This document shows, one piece after another, positions 10,396 through 20,973 of a stretch of DNA of 22,961 nucleotides. The stretch's first letter is position 1. Every line of letters begins with the position of its first letter. The stretch comes from Mucidula mucida (lineage: Eukaryota > Basidiomycota > Agaricomycetes > Agaricales > Physalacriaceae). The stretch covers positions 1 to 22,961 of the forward strand of contig JADNYV010000540.1 of assembly GCA_015501055.1 (NCBI GenBank), given 5' to 3'. A program made the translations under genes and the position numbers. The notes beneath the pieces were generated by a model. The model had not been told where the DNA came from, did not search any database, and saw only the letters and a program-made list of their open reading frames with translations.

Positions 10396-11080
10396 ACTAA
10401 CAAGCGCAGACGGCTGTGGCTGAAGTACGACCACATCTATGGATGTCTGGATATCGACAGGTTCCTAAAGTCCACACCGGGGCTTACGCTGGGTGTAGCT
10501 ACGGTATGAATTCTTTGTCACACCTTGCTAACTTCTCATGCTCTCCTACGTATGCACCACCTGCTCATCGAACGCTTCTGCTCGTAGAGAACTACGACTC
10601 GCCCGTTCTTCGCGCTCGACCTGAAGACCGAGCCGCGGGATGCATTATATGGACAGCGAGTTCATGGCCGCGCTGGTTATGTCGCATATGAGCGGCCATT
10701 GTATTCGCACTATCTGACGAGCGAGATGGTCACCGACGCGTACACTGGCATTCATCTTGGCCGTCTCGAGAAATGGTCACATGACCTCACGCATGACGCA
10801 CCAAGAGGCATTTGGATTCACGGAGAAGGAGATCAGGGCCTTGGATGGTGCATTGGAGGGAAAGAATCCTCCCGCCGGCGATATCATTCAAGATCTTCGT
10901 GAGCGCGGTATCGAGTCGTGTCATTTCAACACCAGCTCAGAGTCGACCTTTGAGTTTTCCGGTTCGACGGACGCCGTCTATTCTATGCAGGAGGTTTTGG
11001 AAGTCCTCGCGCAGCGTATTGGCAACCTAACAGGCAGTAAACGCCTTTTATTTCTCTCGCACACCTGTACAAGTGCTATA
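10396..11080 (+). pseudogene. 3' fragment of the Crinkler-like AAA gene
   Basis: The fragment begins abruptly at the codons for LWLKYDHIYGC, equivalent to about 7628 of the copy at 6660, and runs through the 3' flank. All sequence upstream of that point is missing. The intron equivalent to 7727-7782 is present from 10505, but its acceptor TAG has become TAT near 10554. Several small deletions break the frame relative to the other copies: one base near 10638, one near 10713, about five near 10800 and one near 11025. CGA is kept at the codon that is TGA in the copy at 1019. No start or complete domain is left. Confidence 0.85.
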
Positions 11081-11392
11081 TCATAGAATCTTATCTCCAG
11101 GACTCAGGGTCACATATTCAACTGACTATCCAATTCTACGTAGACGTCATGGTCGTAAGATGCAGTAGTGTGGAGACAGCCAATGCCGGTATTTTAACCA
11201 TGGTCATGAAGAATCTCAAATCAATATCCTTCTGTGAAGCATCAACATTGATATGGATATGAACACCACTGAATCTGAGTAATTTGGTGTCTTCACTCCA
11301 TCAGATTTGTGAGTGGGAAGTCCTACACACCGTCCAGCAAATTCAATTTACATACAGTACAAGTGACAGGGTACAACACATATACAGCAATT
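11081..11392. other. Intergenic region
   Basis: This is the 3' flank shared by the Crinkler-like fragment and the convergent F-box gene. I see no gene or structured element in it. Confidence 0.5.
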
Positions 11393-13195
11393 CTAGAGTA
11401 CAGATCCTCCTACATGATCCAAAGCACAAATAGTGATGTCTAATCCCTTTTCCTCCATCCTATGCAAAGCACAAGACAAGCATGACTGAGTTTCGGAAAC
11501 CGCACCACACGAGGAGCCGCCCACCGGAACGACGCCCGCCGCATAGTTCTCTTCCGAGAATGCAGCATGTTGACTAGTGCCGGGCCTACAAATTGACAGT
11601 CCGCCCAATAGATCGTCGACATGAAATCAAAACGCTTGAGTTTTGGCACAAGTCGATGCCGCTTTCCATCCGACGACCAACAAGCTCTTTATCAATTCGG
11701 CAAGTACAAGATCAATGCGCCCGAGTTGACGAGCAATGGCGTCCGAGTCCGTATGAAACCCGATGCCCAGATCCGTCAAGCACGGGACAAGGCTAAGGAT
11801 ATCAGCGAGAGGCGCTCCAGAGAAAGCTGAATCGCGAAAATAGAGTTTGGTAAGAGAGCACTGTGATATGTTGAGGAAAGGAGTAATGAAAGAAAGACAT
11901 GACAAGCGGCCTATGTCTCCAATGTCGAGGGATGAAAGTGCGGGAAGCGACAGATAGGCCAACAGAGCGGGGTCATTGATAGTAAGGTGTGTCAGGGAGG
12001 TATTCGAGACAGAAGGTTTTGTCGTATCAACTTCAAAATGGTGATGGTTTATGTGTCCAACAATATTGGCTTCCATATAGCGAAGACGCACGCAGTGCTT
12101 GATGACGAAGAGGGGAGGGATAACATCAGGAAAATACAGGCTGAAACTTGCAGTGAAGGACGTCAAGCGTGAATAGGTGAGGCGCAGAAGCGCGTTTTCA
12201 ACTGAGACTCGCCTCAGCTTTGGGGCTATCGCAAACGCACGAATGAGGGGAGCGTCGTCTGGTTCCCAGGCTTCCCAGGAGGATTCTGGGTCACACCCTA
12301 CAAATGTCAGGCGCCTGAGCTCCGGCACCTTCCCTCGTACGCGTTCCAGATACTTTCCTAGTTCGCTAGGGATGGTCAACGATACACATGCCCAGCGTTC
12401 CGAGTGGGACATCAACACGTCCAACAAGCTATGGATGCGTCTTCGATTTCCGATGCAGTCAGCAAACCGAATCTCAACATGCCAGTCCAGCTTGCAGGAT
12501 CCACTATAACGCAGGGCGGTCTGGAGAATTGCAATAGGGTTTTTATACCTGATAAAAGTCGGACGGCGGTGACTAAAGCTTCCACCGCCGGTACAACCGG
12601 ACGTGACTCGAAAGTTCGTCCAAAGATGAGGGCGTCGTGACGCGGAGCGCCAACTGCGACAGACGCGACTGGCAGCCCAAGCACCTTGCGTGAAATCAAG
12701 AACCATAAAGCCAATGTCGGGAATGAGATTGAGAAAGATTTCCTGGAGAATTTCCTGCGGAAACCTTCGGATATTGGAAAGTGCGCTTAGAACCTGCCGC
12801 GAGCGATTCTGCAACACGGCGTGGTTGTCCTCCAACTGTGCAAGTGCACGTCTCATGATAGAATCCAAGGGTGGTACCAGCGAAGCGATTTCGCCGTCGA
12901 GACGCATGAGGCGCGTGTCGTACAAAGCATGAACGCCGCGCAGAAGGGAGATTTCGGCGTCGGATGGGACTTCGTTAGAGGAAAGTAGGTGTTGTAAAGC
13001 AGCAGGGACCGTAGGAGGAGCATTGGGACTGGCTTGGAGCGCATCGGAACGCGTATCCGTCGCCTGGCGTCCCATCTGGGAATTGACAAAGTCAGAATAT
13101 AATGACTGTAGGCAGAGAGCTCTTACCATTATTTCTTGAATAATGGAAGTAACAGACCGTGATCCACAAAGCATGCTGAAAGAGTCGGGATACAT
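11393..13195 (-). CDS. F-box protein, agaric type
   Basis: This is a likely SCF adaptor. The main open frame, 13195-11627, encodes 522 residues. A predicted coiled coil (DAEISLLRGVHALYDTRL and on) precedes the F-box at about residues 140-190, RRFPQEILQEIF then ASRVCRSWRSASRRPHLW. A long leucine-rich part with FVGCDPESSWEAW-like and LTSFTASF-like blocks follows. A first intron of 48 nt, starting GTTACT near 13150, may remove residues 15-30; the duplicate at 1-312 differs in length just there. Near 11665-11690 the coding frame shifts: VPKLKRFDF, the usual C-terminal motif of this family, is read in another frame. Near 11530-11560 it returns and ends at 11393. These are two compensating one-base changes, either errors or decay. 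Confidence 0.75.
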
Positions 13196-13566
13196 CGTGG
13201 TAGTTGGATTGTGTTCTGATCTAGTTCCAGGTCAGCCAGAAATATGTTGGAAACATACAAGACATACCATACGAGGTTGGACAGAAACTTGAACACGCAC
13301 GATAGTGGCATCCTGCTTTTATAGACAATTAAAGAAGCCAGATGCAAACAAAAAGCCTTTGTTACGGTCCATTGGCCAATGCTCATACAAGGTAACTGCT
13401 GGCCTCACTGCAAATTACAATTGGGCGCGCATAGTCCACAATGAGCGTTGGACCATTGCCATTTCTTGAACAACGCCTGACTCTTGAAGGTCAGCCAAAC
13501 AGGACGATGTTGGCGAGAGTGATGTGGATAGGTCCGAGAGATGAGTCTGTGCCAGTGTGGGACAAT
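12893..13566. repeat. Right copy of the ~680-bp direct repeat
   Basis: This is the same sequence as 1-690. It covers the first ~100 codons of the F-box gene and 370 bp of upstream DNA. Beyond 13566 the flanks differ from those of the left copy. Confidence 0.9.
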
Positions 13567-14120
13567 GGTAGGTGGGGAAGGCTGGGGAAACCATTTGGCC
13601 AGTCGCCGGTTTGTGAGAAACAATACGGCGTAGCGGATGCAATTTCCAAGATCTGTTGTTATTTAGCTGCCACCTGGGCGCTGCCCTACGTCCTTGACAC
13701 GCTCTCCGAGGTGTATGCAAGCTCTTCGCCAAACGTGTCCTCCCCAGCAAGTCTAACCGGGAGTTTCGGTCTTTGTCTTCCGACTTGGAGGTACATCTTG
13801 AGCAATGCTCCGATTTGGAGATCCTAAAGAGCAAAGACGCATCTACAGGTTATTGCATTGGGATGTGCGGGAGATGAAAGGATTAAAAATGGGCTCGTGT
13901 TTCTGATCGACAAAATAGGGGGGCGACGAATGATCCCACGCGTTGGTGTGCGCCCACTAAAAAAGAAAGGTTTTAAGACTCCAGTTCAAACCTTCCGTTG
14001 AAGAGATTAATAGATTGATACAGTTCATTCAAAGTAGAAAATTAAGTCAAGATTCAAGACCATCCCGTCAAGTAGAGTATGAACTGCAATAGAATCAATA
14101 ATATGTATCCTTCTGCTAGT
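13567..14120. other. Intergenic region upstream of the F-box gene and downstream of MAK21
   Basis: No coding signal stands out. An open frame on the plus strand (13441-13827) lies partly in the repeated promoter region and has no recognisable content. This region is the boundary between the accessory cluster and the conserved block. Confidence 0.5.
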
Positions 14121-17100
14121 CTATATATCATCTTCCGGACCATCCTCAATCATCTTCGCATAGTCCTCATAGCTCGCGAAAGTCGGCAGCGACTTTTTCA
14201 CCTTTTTCCTCTTCGTCTTATCCTTCTCGTCATCTTCTGCTCGCTTGCGTTTCGCGCCTCCACCTATGCCACCCCACTCCTCTTCCTGCTCCTCGGCATC
14301 GGCTAGATCTTCTGAATCAGATTCAGATCCATCAAACTCAACGAGACCGTCCATGGGCACGAGATCGTCGTCGCCGGAATCCTCAGCCAGAGAGAGTCCT
14401 TCAGCATCATCATCATCATCTAGGTCGGACGGCATGTCATCGTCGGGGTCAGATGGCGCATCGCTATCGTCCAAAGCGTCGTCGTGATCCCCTGTATTAG
14501 GCATTGTAGCCTTCATCGCCTTCCAAATCTCATCCTCCTCCTCGTCATCCGAACTCACATCCTCCTCGTCGTCCTGAGCTTTGCTCGGTTGTGCTTCATC
14601 ACCCGTAAGATCCATCTCTTCCTCATCCGAATCGTCATCCGCTTCCTCGTCGCTATCCCCCGCGTCGCCACCCTTCTTCACATGCCTCTCATTTTTCCTG
14701 GAGAAAAATCGATGGAAAAAGACCTCATCGACTGGCACGTCTGTCTCTTTCCGCTTGGCAAAAGCAGCATCATTCACTCTTTCCTTGGACTCCTCCCCCT
14801 TTATCAGCTTCACTCCAGTCCCATCCAACCCGCTCGCAGCCGGCTGCATAGCGCTGGCACCTCGCGCTGACTGCGTCTTCTTGGCGTTCTTGTACACAAA
14901 TCGGTCCAAGAAATGCGAAAGCGTATTTTGGGAGAGGTCTGCGCTCGCAGAGAGCGGCTGTGAAGACAGAAGCTGACCCGCAAGGAGAGAGATTGTCGGA
15001 TGGTAATGGTACAAAAGTGGTGTTAGTTCCCAAAGCGGCGACGACGACGCATGCGAGTACTGCGGATCTCGTTTTCGTGGATCATACGGCTCACTGTCGT
15101 CGTCCGGGTTTGCTGGTTTGGTTATCATCTCCCTAAGTCCGGGTGTCGTACTGAAAAGCTAGGGATGCATTAGCGAGTTGCGAACTAGAGACGTTAGTTA
15201 TATACCTCGCCAAGTAAGAACAAGCCACCAGCAACGAACTCGGAGGCACCGCTCCCACCAGAGACGAGCAGCTGTACGAAGCGCCGTACTAGGGCCTTGA
15301 CACGATCCCCATTGCCAGTTCCAACGTCTGCTTTGATAGATTTGAAAAGCAGGTTGAGGTACATAGCCTGTTTGGACGACGATGCCAGCCGGGCATCGTG
15401 CAGACTGTCATAGAGTGTCCGATAGAACCGGTCCACAATGGTTTTGGACACCGATGTAGAGGAAGATGGGCCACTAGATGACGCCAGGGATGCGGAGATT
15501 TGTTGTATAAGGACGAGGGCTTGAAGGGAGATGTTGAATGTCGACTTATGTGTGATGAGGAAGAGAGTGTCGATGTGCTTGAATAACCTCGTGTCGCCAA
15601 CGTCGATTTTGGCAAAAGGAAGCGCTCGGTTTACGCCAGTCAATATAGCGGAGATAAGCTTCGAGTGCTCGTCCTCCACCTCTGTGAAACCTGCAGCACC
15701 ACGAATCTCGCTCGCCTTGTCCTTTCCCTTCCATTTTCCCTTGCCCTTTTTGCGCCTGCCATCCATCACCCGACCTTTGTGGTCTGTTGCCACCTCCGCT
15801 TCCTCGTCCTCTTTGTCCTCGCGAGAAGTAGAGTCGGAACCTTCCCCTAACAGTTCCTTGAAGATCTCAAAGTATAGATCGATGAGTTTGAGCGCGACCT
15901 CGCGATCACCAGGCGTCAACACAATCTGGTTGAATGTAATCGTGGCGTAATACCGGACATGTGGGTTACCAAACTTTTTCTCCTCTTTGGGTTTCGGCTT
16001 GGGAGCATCGTCAAATCGAATGCGCCTGCTGGCGACCTCGGCTGGGGTGCTCGCAGCAGTCGCAGCCGTGGAAGATGACGGACGGAGGACGAAGGACACT
16101 ATTTCGGTGACGATAACGGATTTCATGGAAGGATGCGTTTGGAGGAGCTGAAGAAGGTGGTGCGACGCACGCGAGCAAAGGGCCTTCTCAATGTCGCCGA
16201 GCTTGTTGACCAACAGGCGGAGTAAATTTTGTTCCTGCTCTGGCTTGTCGCGGAGAAGTATGAAAATGAGATTCATCGCCTGTGTGCGGACGTATGAGAG
16301 CGGGTCTAGGGAGAGGGTTTCGAGTATTTGCAGGACGGAAAAGAAATACTTCTTGAGCCAATCCTCAAAGTACCACAACAAGAGGTGTTGGTCAGTCACA
16401 TCAGCATGGCGAAGAGGTCGGTCTCGGAAGTATCTAGAAAATTTCAGACCAAGGTTCAAATGAAGGGTAAATACCTACTTGAGCTTCCTACTAGGCGCGC
16501 CGCCGCCTACCCACCAATCGACAATACAGCGTAAAGCCTTGAGACTCTCCTCCCTGCCGCCTTTTCCCTTACCGCGTTCTGCCATCGTCTTGAGCGTCTC
16601 GAGGGCCTTTATATTGTGTATCGGGCCCGCTCTGGACAAGGAGAGTGAGAGCACTCAATCGATCCGAAAGAGTACCAGATTGAATGATTTTGGAAAGAAA
16701 GCCAGCTTCAGATGTGTGCGCTGAGGACGACACCTGGAACGCTTCAATGTCACGAGCATGAAGAGATGCAGCGCGGGTGGTGATTTGACTGAGTTCTGCG
16801 GGGGAGGCAAGCGTCGAGGACTGAATACGTGTCAAGTCAACGTTGTACCACTGGGAAGCGGTTGCAATATGAAAGTTGTTTTGGAGTTGAAAGTGATCTT
16901 TTTAGGGATCTCTGGAATGGGTATGGGTTCAGTTTCTGGTGCTGCCGGTGGAAGAACTTTGGTCTCTGGCTGTTTCTTGGATTTCGCGTCCTTTTTGAAT
17001 TTCTTGTCCTGCTTTCGAGGAGCTTTTGTTGACTGAATAGCATGAGCATTAAATCGAGAATAGTCTTGTTCACGTACTTCCGAGGTATTCGTCGCTGGTT

Positions 17101-17378
17101 TTGGTATCTGCTTGGATTTCTGCGATGGGGGTTGGCTTTCGGCGCTGATTTCGCGTGCTTTTTTGATTTGGGATCGTTGTCGTCGTCGTCTCCAGATTTG
17201 AGCTTTTTTAGAAATGAAGAGACATCGTGGACCAACGCTGCCTGAAACGAATATCAGTCTTAGCACGGTTGATAGTCAAGTTGTATGAACATCTTCCGTG
17301 GCCGCTGGTGGTGCCTTTACGTCGCTTTTTTTCTGGAGTAGCAAGTTTCTTTTCCTTGCCTTGGCGTATGCGAGCCAT
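14121..17378 (-). CDS. MAK21: Ribosome biogenesis protein Mak21/Noc1 (CBF/Mak21 family)
   Basis: Noc1/Mak21 forms a complex with Noc2 in the nucleolus and is needed for maturation and export of pre-60S ribosomes. Exons are 17378-17291, 17241-16479, 16433-15206 and 15158-14121, with introns of 49, 45 and 47 nt. Total is about 1,038 codons, close to the yeast length. Landmarks are ALVHDVSSFLKKLK near the start, WYNVDLTRIQ, TLSDRLSALTLLVQ with HNIKALETLK, then WYFEDWLKKYFF, LVNKLGD, HPSMKSVI, the CBF-domain end YDPRKRDP, ELTPLLYHYHPTISLLA and HFLDRFVYKN. An acidic Asp/Glu/Ser tail and a Lys-rich end follow. Four one-base frameshifts lie in exons 1-2: extra A in an A7 run (17326-17332), missing base at an A6 run (17159-17164), missing base near 16850-16856, and extra base in GGGCCC (16622-16629). 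They cancel in sum. Confidence 0.93.
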
Positions 17379-17427
17379 TCGTAGGAGACAAGTTTTATTT
17401 TGATGGCCGGGCCGAAGCTGGCTTGAC

Positions 17428-17500
17428 TACCGTTGCCGAGAAGTTCATGGTCTATTTTTCGGCGAGATTACCTGGGCCTGCCGTCCGGAGACCCAGGTCA
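17428..17500 (+). repeat. Left terminal inverted repeat
   Basis: It begins TACCGTTGCCGAG and ends CCCAGGTCA. It pairs with the reverse complement of 18777-18848. It starts 50 bp upstream of the MAK21 start codon. Confidence 0.85.
17470..17498. repeat. Hairpin in left terminal repeat
   Basis: Arms ACCTGGG (17470-17476) and CCCAGGT (17492-17498) form a perfect 7-bp stem with a 15-nt loop that contains the palindrome TCCGGA. Confidence 0.7.
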
Positions 17501-18540
17501 GCGACTCTCCCGCCGACCCAGCGCCAACCTCATCATCAATTGCCAGGTCCAATGGACACAGGGCGTGCTGAGGTGTTTCCTAACATGTTGAAGTTGCCTA
17601 CCGTTGCGTGACCCCCTTTCTGTAAGTGCTGCTCCTCCATCTTCGGCACTCACCTTATTCAGGCAGTGCCCACGGCGCGCCCTCTCCTTAGAAGTCTTTT
17701 CTAGTTTTTTGTGCTCTCTTCATTTCGCGTCTGCAATGTGTATCGTGCTCTCAATGTCCTCAGTGTGTCTTCTTCACTCCAGCGTGGTACTACTTTGTAG
17801 CCGCCATGTGTTTCATAACCTTGCATAGTGCGATGCTGTGCCTCCTCGTTGTTTGTCTGAGACTATCTCTTGAGTTTAGCACTCTTCCGTCTGCTCCATC
17901 ACCACCTGTCCCGCAGCAATCTGAGTCTAGTCGCAGATGTCATGGTCCGCCACTCGGTGCCATGGTATCCGCCTACCTTTGCGGGATCTGCTGCATAGTC
18001 TTAAATGCCATTGTGGTTCGCACCACCAATGTTTGGTACTCATCAAGCCTTCCAATCACCGACCCCGCCATCTTTTGGGGGCCCACCGAGTCGTGCTGTG
18101 CCGCCGCCACCAAAAACTTAGCGAAGGCAAACAATACATTGTGGAGTTCTTCCACCCTACCACCCCAGTATGTCTGTGTGTTTGGTCCCACAGACTTCTG
18201 TGCCTTTGCCAATGTTTTTGGAGCTTGAAGGCGGCTCTCGAGGTCAGTAGTCTAGGCAAGGATAATTGCAAGAATCTTACAAATCTCAAGTCACATCCAA
18301 TAGCACGTCGGGTCAGTTCATGTCATTCATGGCATGGTCGCCTCAGTGCTGCGATTAGGCGGTTTGGGACGTCACTACGTACGTGGCAAGTTGATATACT
18401 TACTACTGAAAGGATCGAGACGTCAGAGTCGGACAGACTCAGACCAGCAAGCGGCGGCGGCGGCACTGCCAAGCGCCAACACTAGATGGACATTTGTGCA
18501 ATGCTGACTTGTCCTTGGTAAAAGCAGAGCTGTGGGCAAG

Positions 18541-18642
18541 AAAGTTGTAGTAATGGGAGATCTGAATGCACGCCTAGCCAATCAAAGTCCTTCCTTTGAA
18601 GAGAATGCACCGATCATCAGGAGTCTAGTGTTTATCCAATGA
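18541..18642 (+). pseudogene. Remnant of an endonuclease/exonuclease/phosphatase-type ORF
   Basis: One frame reads KVVVMGDLNARLAN and continues to RSLVF before a TGA at 18640. The GDLNAR motif is typical of the EEP nuclease fold, as in LINE endonucleases and related fungal element proteins. No intact domain surrounds it, so it is a fragment inside the inverted-repeat element. Confidence 0.5.
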
Positions 18643-18776
18643 GGACAATGCCTTTCTGCGTAGTTCGGCATTGAAGACCCGCTTTAGGGCTCTGAAACTC
18701 GCTGGTAATGGGTTATGGGAGAGTGGCGGAAGTTTTGAGCTTGCCACTATCGTGCGCGGGATGGCGGGGGATGCGC

Positions 18777-18848
18777 GTTACCTAGGGTCCGGACGGCAGG
18801 CCTAGGTAATCTCGCCGAAAATAGACCATGAACGTCTCGGCAACGGTA
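18777..18848 (-). repeat. Right terminal inverted repeat
   Basis: This is the inverted partner of 17428-17500. Its outer end lies 37 bp upstream of the J-protein start codon. Confidence 0.85.
18778..18809. repeat. Hairpin in right terminal repeat
   Basis: Arms TTACCTAGG (18778-18786) and CCTAGGTAA (18801-18809) form a perfect 9-bp stem. Relative to the left repeat, one base pair has changed on both sides (G:C to A:T), so pairing is kept. Confidence 0.75.
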
Positions 18849-18885
18849 CTTGACACCGAAAAGGGCAACTTGGCCTTTCACAGCC

Positions 18886-20502
18886 ATGTCCTCCGCCAAC
18901 ACGAATGTCTTGCCATCGCGGCCTATATATCCTCATATCCAGACCACCTGCAGTCGCTGCAATGCGAGCCTCGAATTCCCAGTACCTACTCCTCAGCCCA
19001 AAGCCCGGAACTACACTCCAGATCCGATGCTTTTCATGCCAGTCCGTCATAACACATGCATTCTATCCCGGCCAGATTCCTTCGTCCAGCAGAACCGCCA
19101 CCTCCTCCTCGCCTTCGGGCACTTCGACGCCACTGTCTGCAGCAAGAAAAGGCAGGAAAATAGGCACCCAGGAGAACCCTCTAGAAACTGGCTATTATGA
19201 CATCTTGGGCGTGCCAGTGACGGCGACGACTGAAGATATCAAAAAGGCCTATCGTACGTAGCTCTTTTCGCCTCATTGTCGCCGTTTAATTCATCTCAGG
19301 TCGACTGGCAATAAAGCATCACCCTGACAAGAACCCCGATGACCCAAACGCAGCGGAGCGCTTCAATGAGATCGCTGTCGCTTATCAAACGCTGTCTGAC
19401 GACAATTTACGCCGCAAGTACAACGAGTTTGGCCCTAAAGAAAGCGCCCCAGAAGGTGGCTACGTCGATCCAGAAGAAGTCTTTGGCGCAATATTCGGCG
19501 GTGATCGTTTCGTGCCCATCATTGGCCACATCAGCTTGGCCAGGACATGAAGACTGCACTGCAAGAGGTTGACGACGCGGAAGAAGACGAGAAGAGACCA
19601 AAGGATGCTAAAGGCAGGGTCATCATGAGTGAAGAAGAGAAGCTCAAGAACGACGAAAAGGATAGGAAGAAGAGTGCAGAGGTAATTTCAATTTCTACGT
19701 TCACGTCTACTTGACCAACACTCATTACAGAAAGCCGCGGAGAGAAAGGAACGCATTGAAAAGCTTGTCCAAAATCTCGAACGCAAGCTGGGCATCTTCA
19801 CAGAGTCTGCAAACGGACCCTACGATCAAGACGTGACCTCAAGTTGGACGACCATCTGCAATTTGGAGGCCGAGGATCTCAAGAAAGAGTCGTATGGCGT
19901 CGATCTTTTACAGGCCATTGGCTTCGTATACGCCTCAAAGGCCAAACACTTCCTCGCGACAAACCAATCTTTCCTCGGTGTCGGAGGTTGGTTGCACAAT
20001 GTCCAGGGAAAATACCACGTATTCAGTGAAACGCAAGTCGTCCTTTCGTTCGAAATGGCGATGACTAACTATTCCACAGTGTTTCTACTCTTCGATCCGC
20101 GATAGAGCTCAAAAGCGTGTTTGAGCAAATACAAGCTGCTGAGAAGGCGGGCAATCTTTCGCCGGACGAGCGGAAACGTTTGGAGGAGCAAGCGGCCGAG
20201 AAAGGATTGCAGGCGCTGTTCAAGGTACGGCCTCATCTCCAAATTTACAGCTACCCAACTCAGATGCACATTAGGGTACGAAACTGGAAGTCGAATCCGT
20301 TCTACGCGAGACCTGCGACCACGTCCTCGAGGACCCAGCGATCTCGCGCGATAAAGCCCACATGCGCGCCGTAGCACTACAGATACTAGGCGAAGCGTAT
20401 ATGAGCGTGAAGAAGGACAAAGAGAGCATTGACGAGAGTGAGTATGTGAGGGTTGATACAAAGACAAGTCGGGAGCGGGAGAAGCAGAAACATACTCATT
20501 GA
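18886..20502 (+). CDS. J-domain co-chaperone with DnaJ-X domain (Caj1/Djp1-like)
   Basis: This is an Hsp70 partner of the class that in yeast acts at membranes and in peroxisomal import. Exons are 18886-19253, 19300-19681, 19731-20032, 20080-20224 and 20275-20502, about 474 residues. Two CxxC pairs (CSRC, CFSC) form a likely N-terminal zinc ribbon. The J-domain starts at TGYYDILGVP, with the HPD motif in HHPDKNPD after intron 1. A charged, Lys/Glu-rich linker and the DnaJ-X region (LLQAIGFVYASKAKHFL, GWLHNVQGK, LRSAIELKSVFEQIQ) follow. The C-terminus is short and charged. Intron 3 (20033-20079) has a GC donor, GCAAGT, with CTAAC branch site and CAG acceptor. Two one-base frameshifts are apparent: extra C near 18997-18999 and a missing base near 19537-19542. 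Divergent from MAK21. Confidence 0.9.
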
Positions 20503-20973
20503 CCTGGTATAGACATACACCTCGAGCGCACTTGTAGTTTTAATCGCGGACGTGATGACATCTCTTGTAGCATAGCATATACGTTCGACATCATATTATA
20601 GGCATTCTCGCACGTATGAATGGACTCACTACTTCTTGGATTTTGGTTGGTTGACTTGCATGACATTACTAATGGCTTGGTAAAACCAAAAACTGAAGTG
20701 TGGCATCAAGTTTCATCGGCATATGAATCTACGTTTCTGGGATCCGAACCAAGTCCTTGCCAATGCCATACACGTCGTAGCAAGACACATTTCCAAAGGC
20801 CTTCTTCGTAGCACACTGATGATACCAGTTCAAAACGATCTTCATTGACTTGACCAACACTACCCTCGATTTCTAGTATATATCAGTATATCCACTGAAC
20901 GCCCGCGTCCTCCACGTTAAATTAGTATACCTCCAGCGTAAATATATCCATGTCCATTATTCTTACTTGAGGC
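20503..20973. other. Intergenic region between convergent genes
   Basis: This is the 3' flank of the J-protein gene and of the MscS gene. Nothing coding or structured stands out. Confidence 0.5.

Larger units (their letters stand above)
17428..18848. mobile_element. Putative element with ~73-bp terminal inverted repeats
   Basis: The ends 17428-17500 and 18777-18848 are inverted copies at about 90% identity. Each contains a hairpin. The interior has proline-rich coding remnants around 18000-18120 and an endonuclease-like remnant at 18541-18642, but no intact ORF. I see no transposase and no clear target-site duplication. It may be a non-autonomous DNA element, a recombined intergenic region, or an insertion of retroelement debris between duplicated promoter sequences. 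Confidence 0.55.

Noticed and set aside
13441..13827. 128-codon plus-strand open frame
   Set aside because: The part in the repeated region is not kept open in the left copy, and the rest has no recognisable content.
13960..14005. tRNA-like T-arm (AGTTCAAACC) near 13990
   Set aside because: No matching stems for the T-arm, anticodon arm or acceptor can be formed around it.
14245..14976. Open frames on the plus strand rich in Ser
   Set aside because: They are the antisense of the Asp/Glu-rich tail of MAK21, where GAT/GAA codons read as Ser-rich frames on the other strand.
17806..18485. Two overlapping plus-strand open frames of 140-180 codons inside the inverted-repeat element
   Set aside because: Neither has recognisable domains; a third frame gives a proline-rich remnant, so these look like decayed element sequence and not a gene.
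20620..20811. 63-codon open frame between the J-protein and MscS genes
   Set aside because: Short, without recognisable content, in the shared 3' flank of convergent genes.
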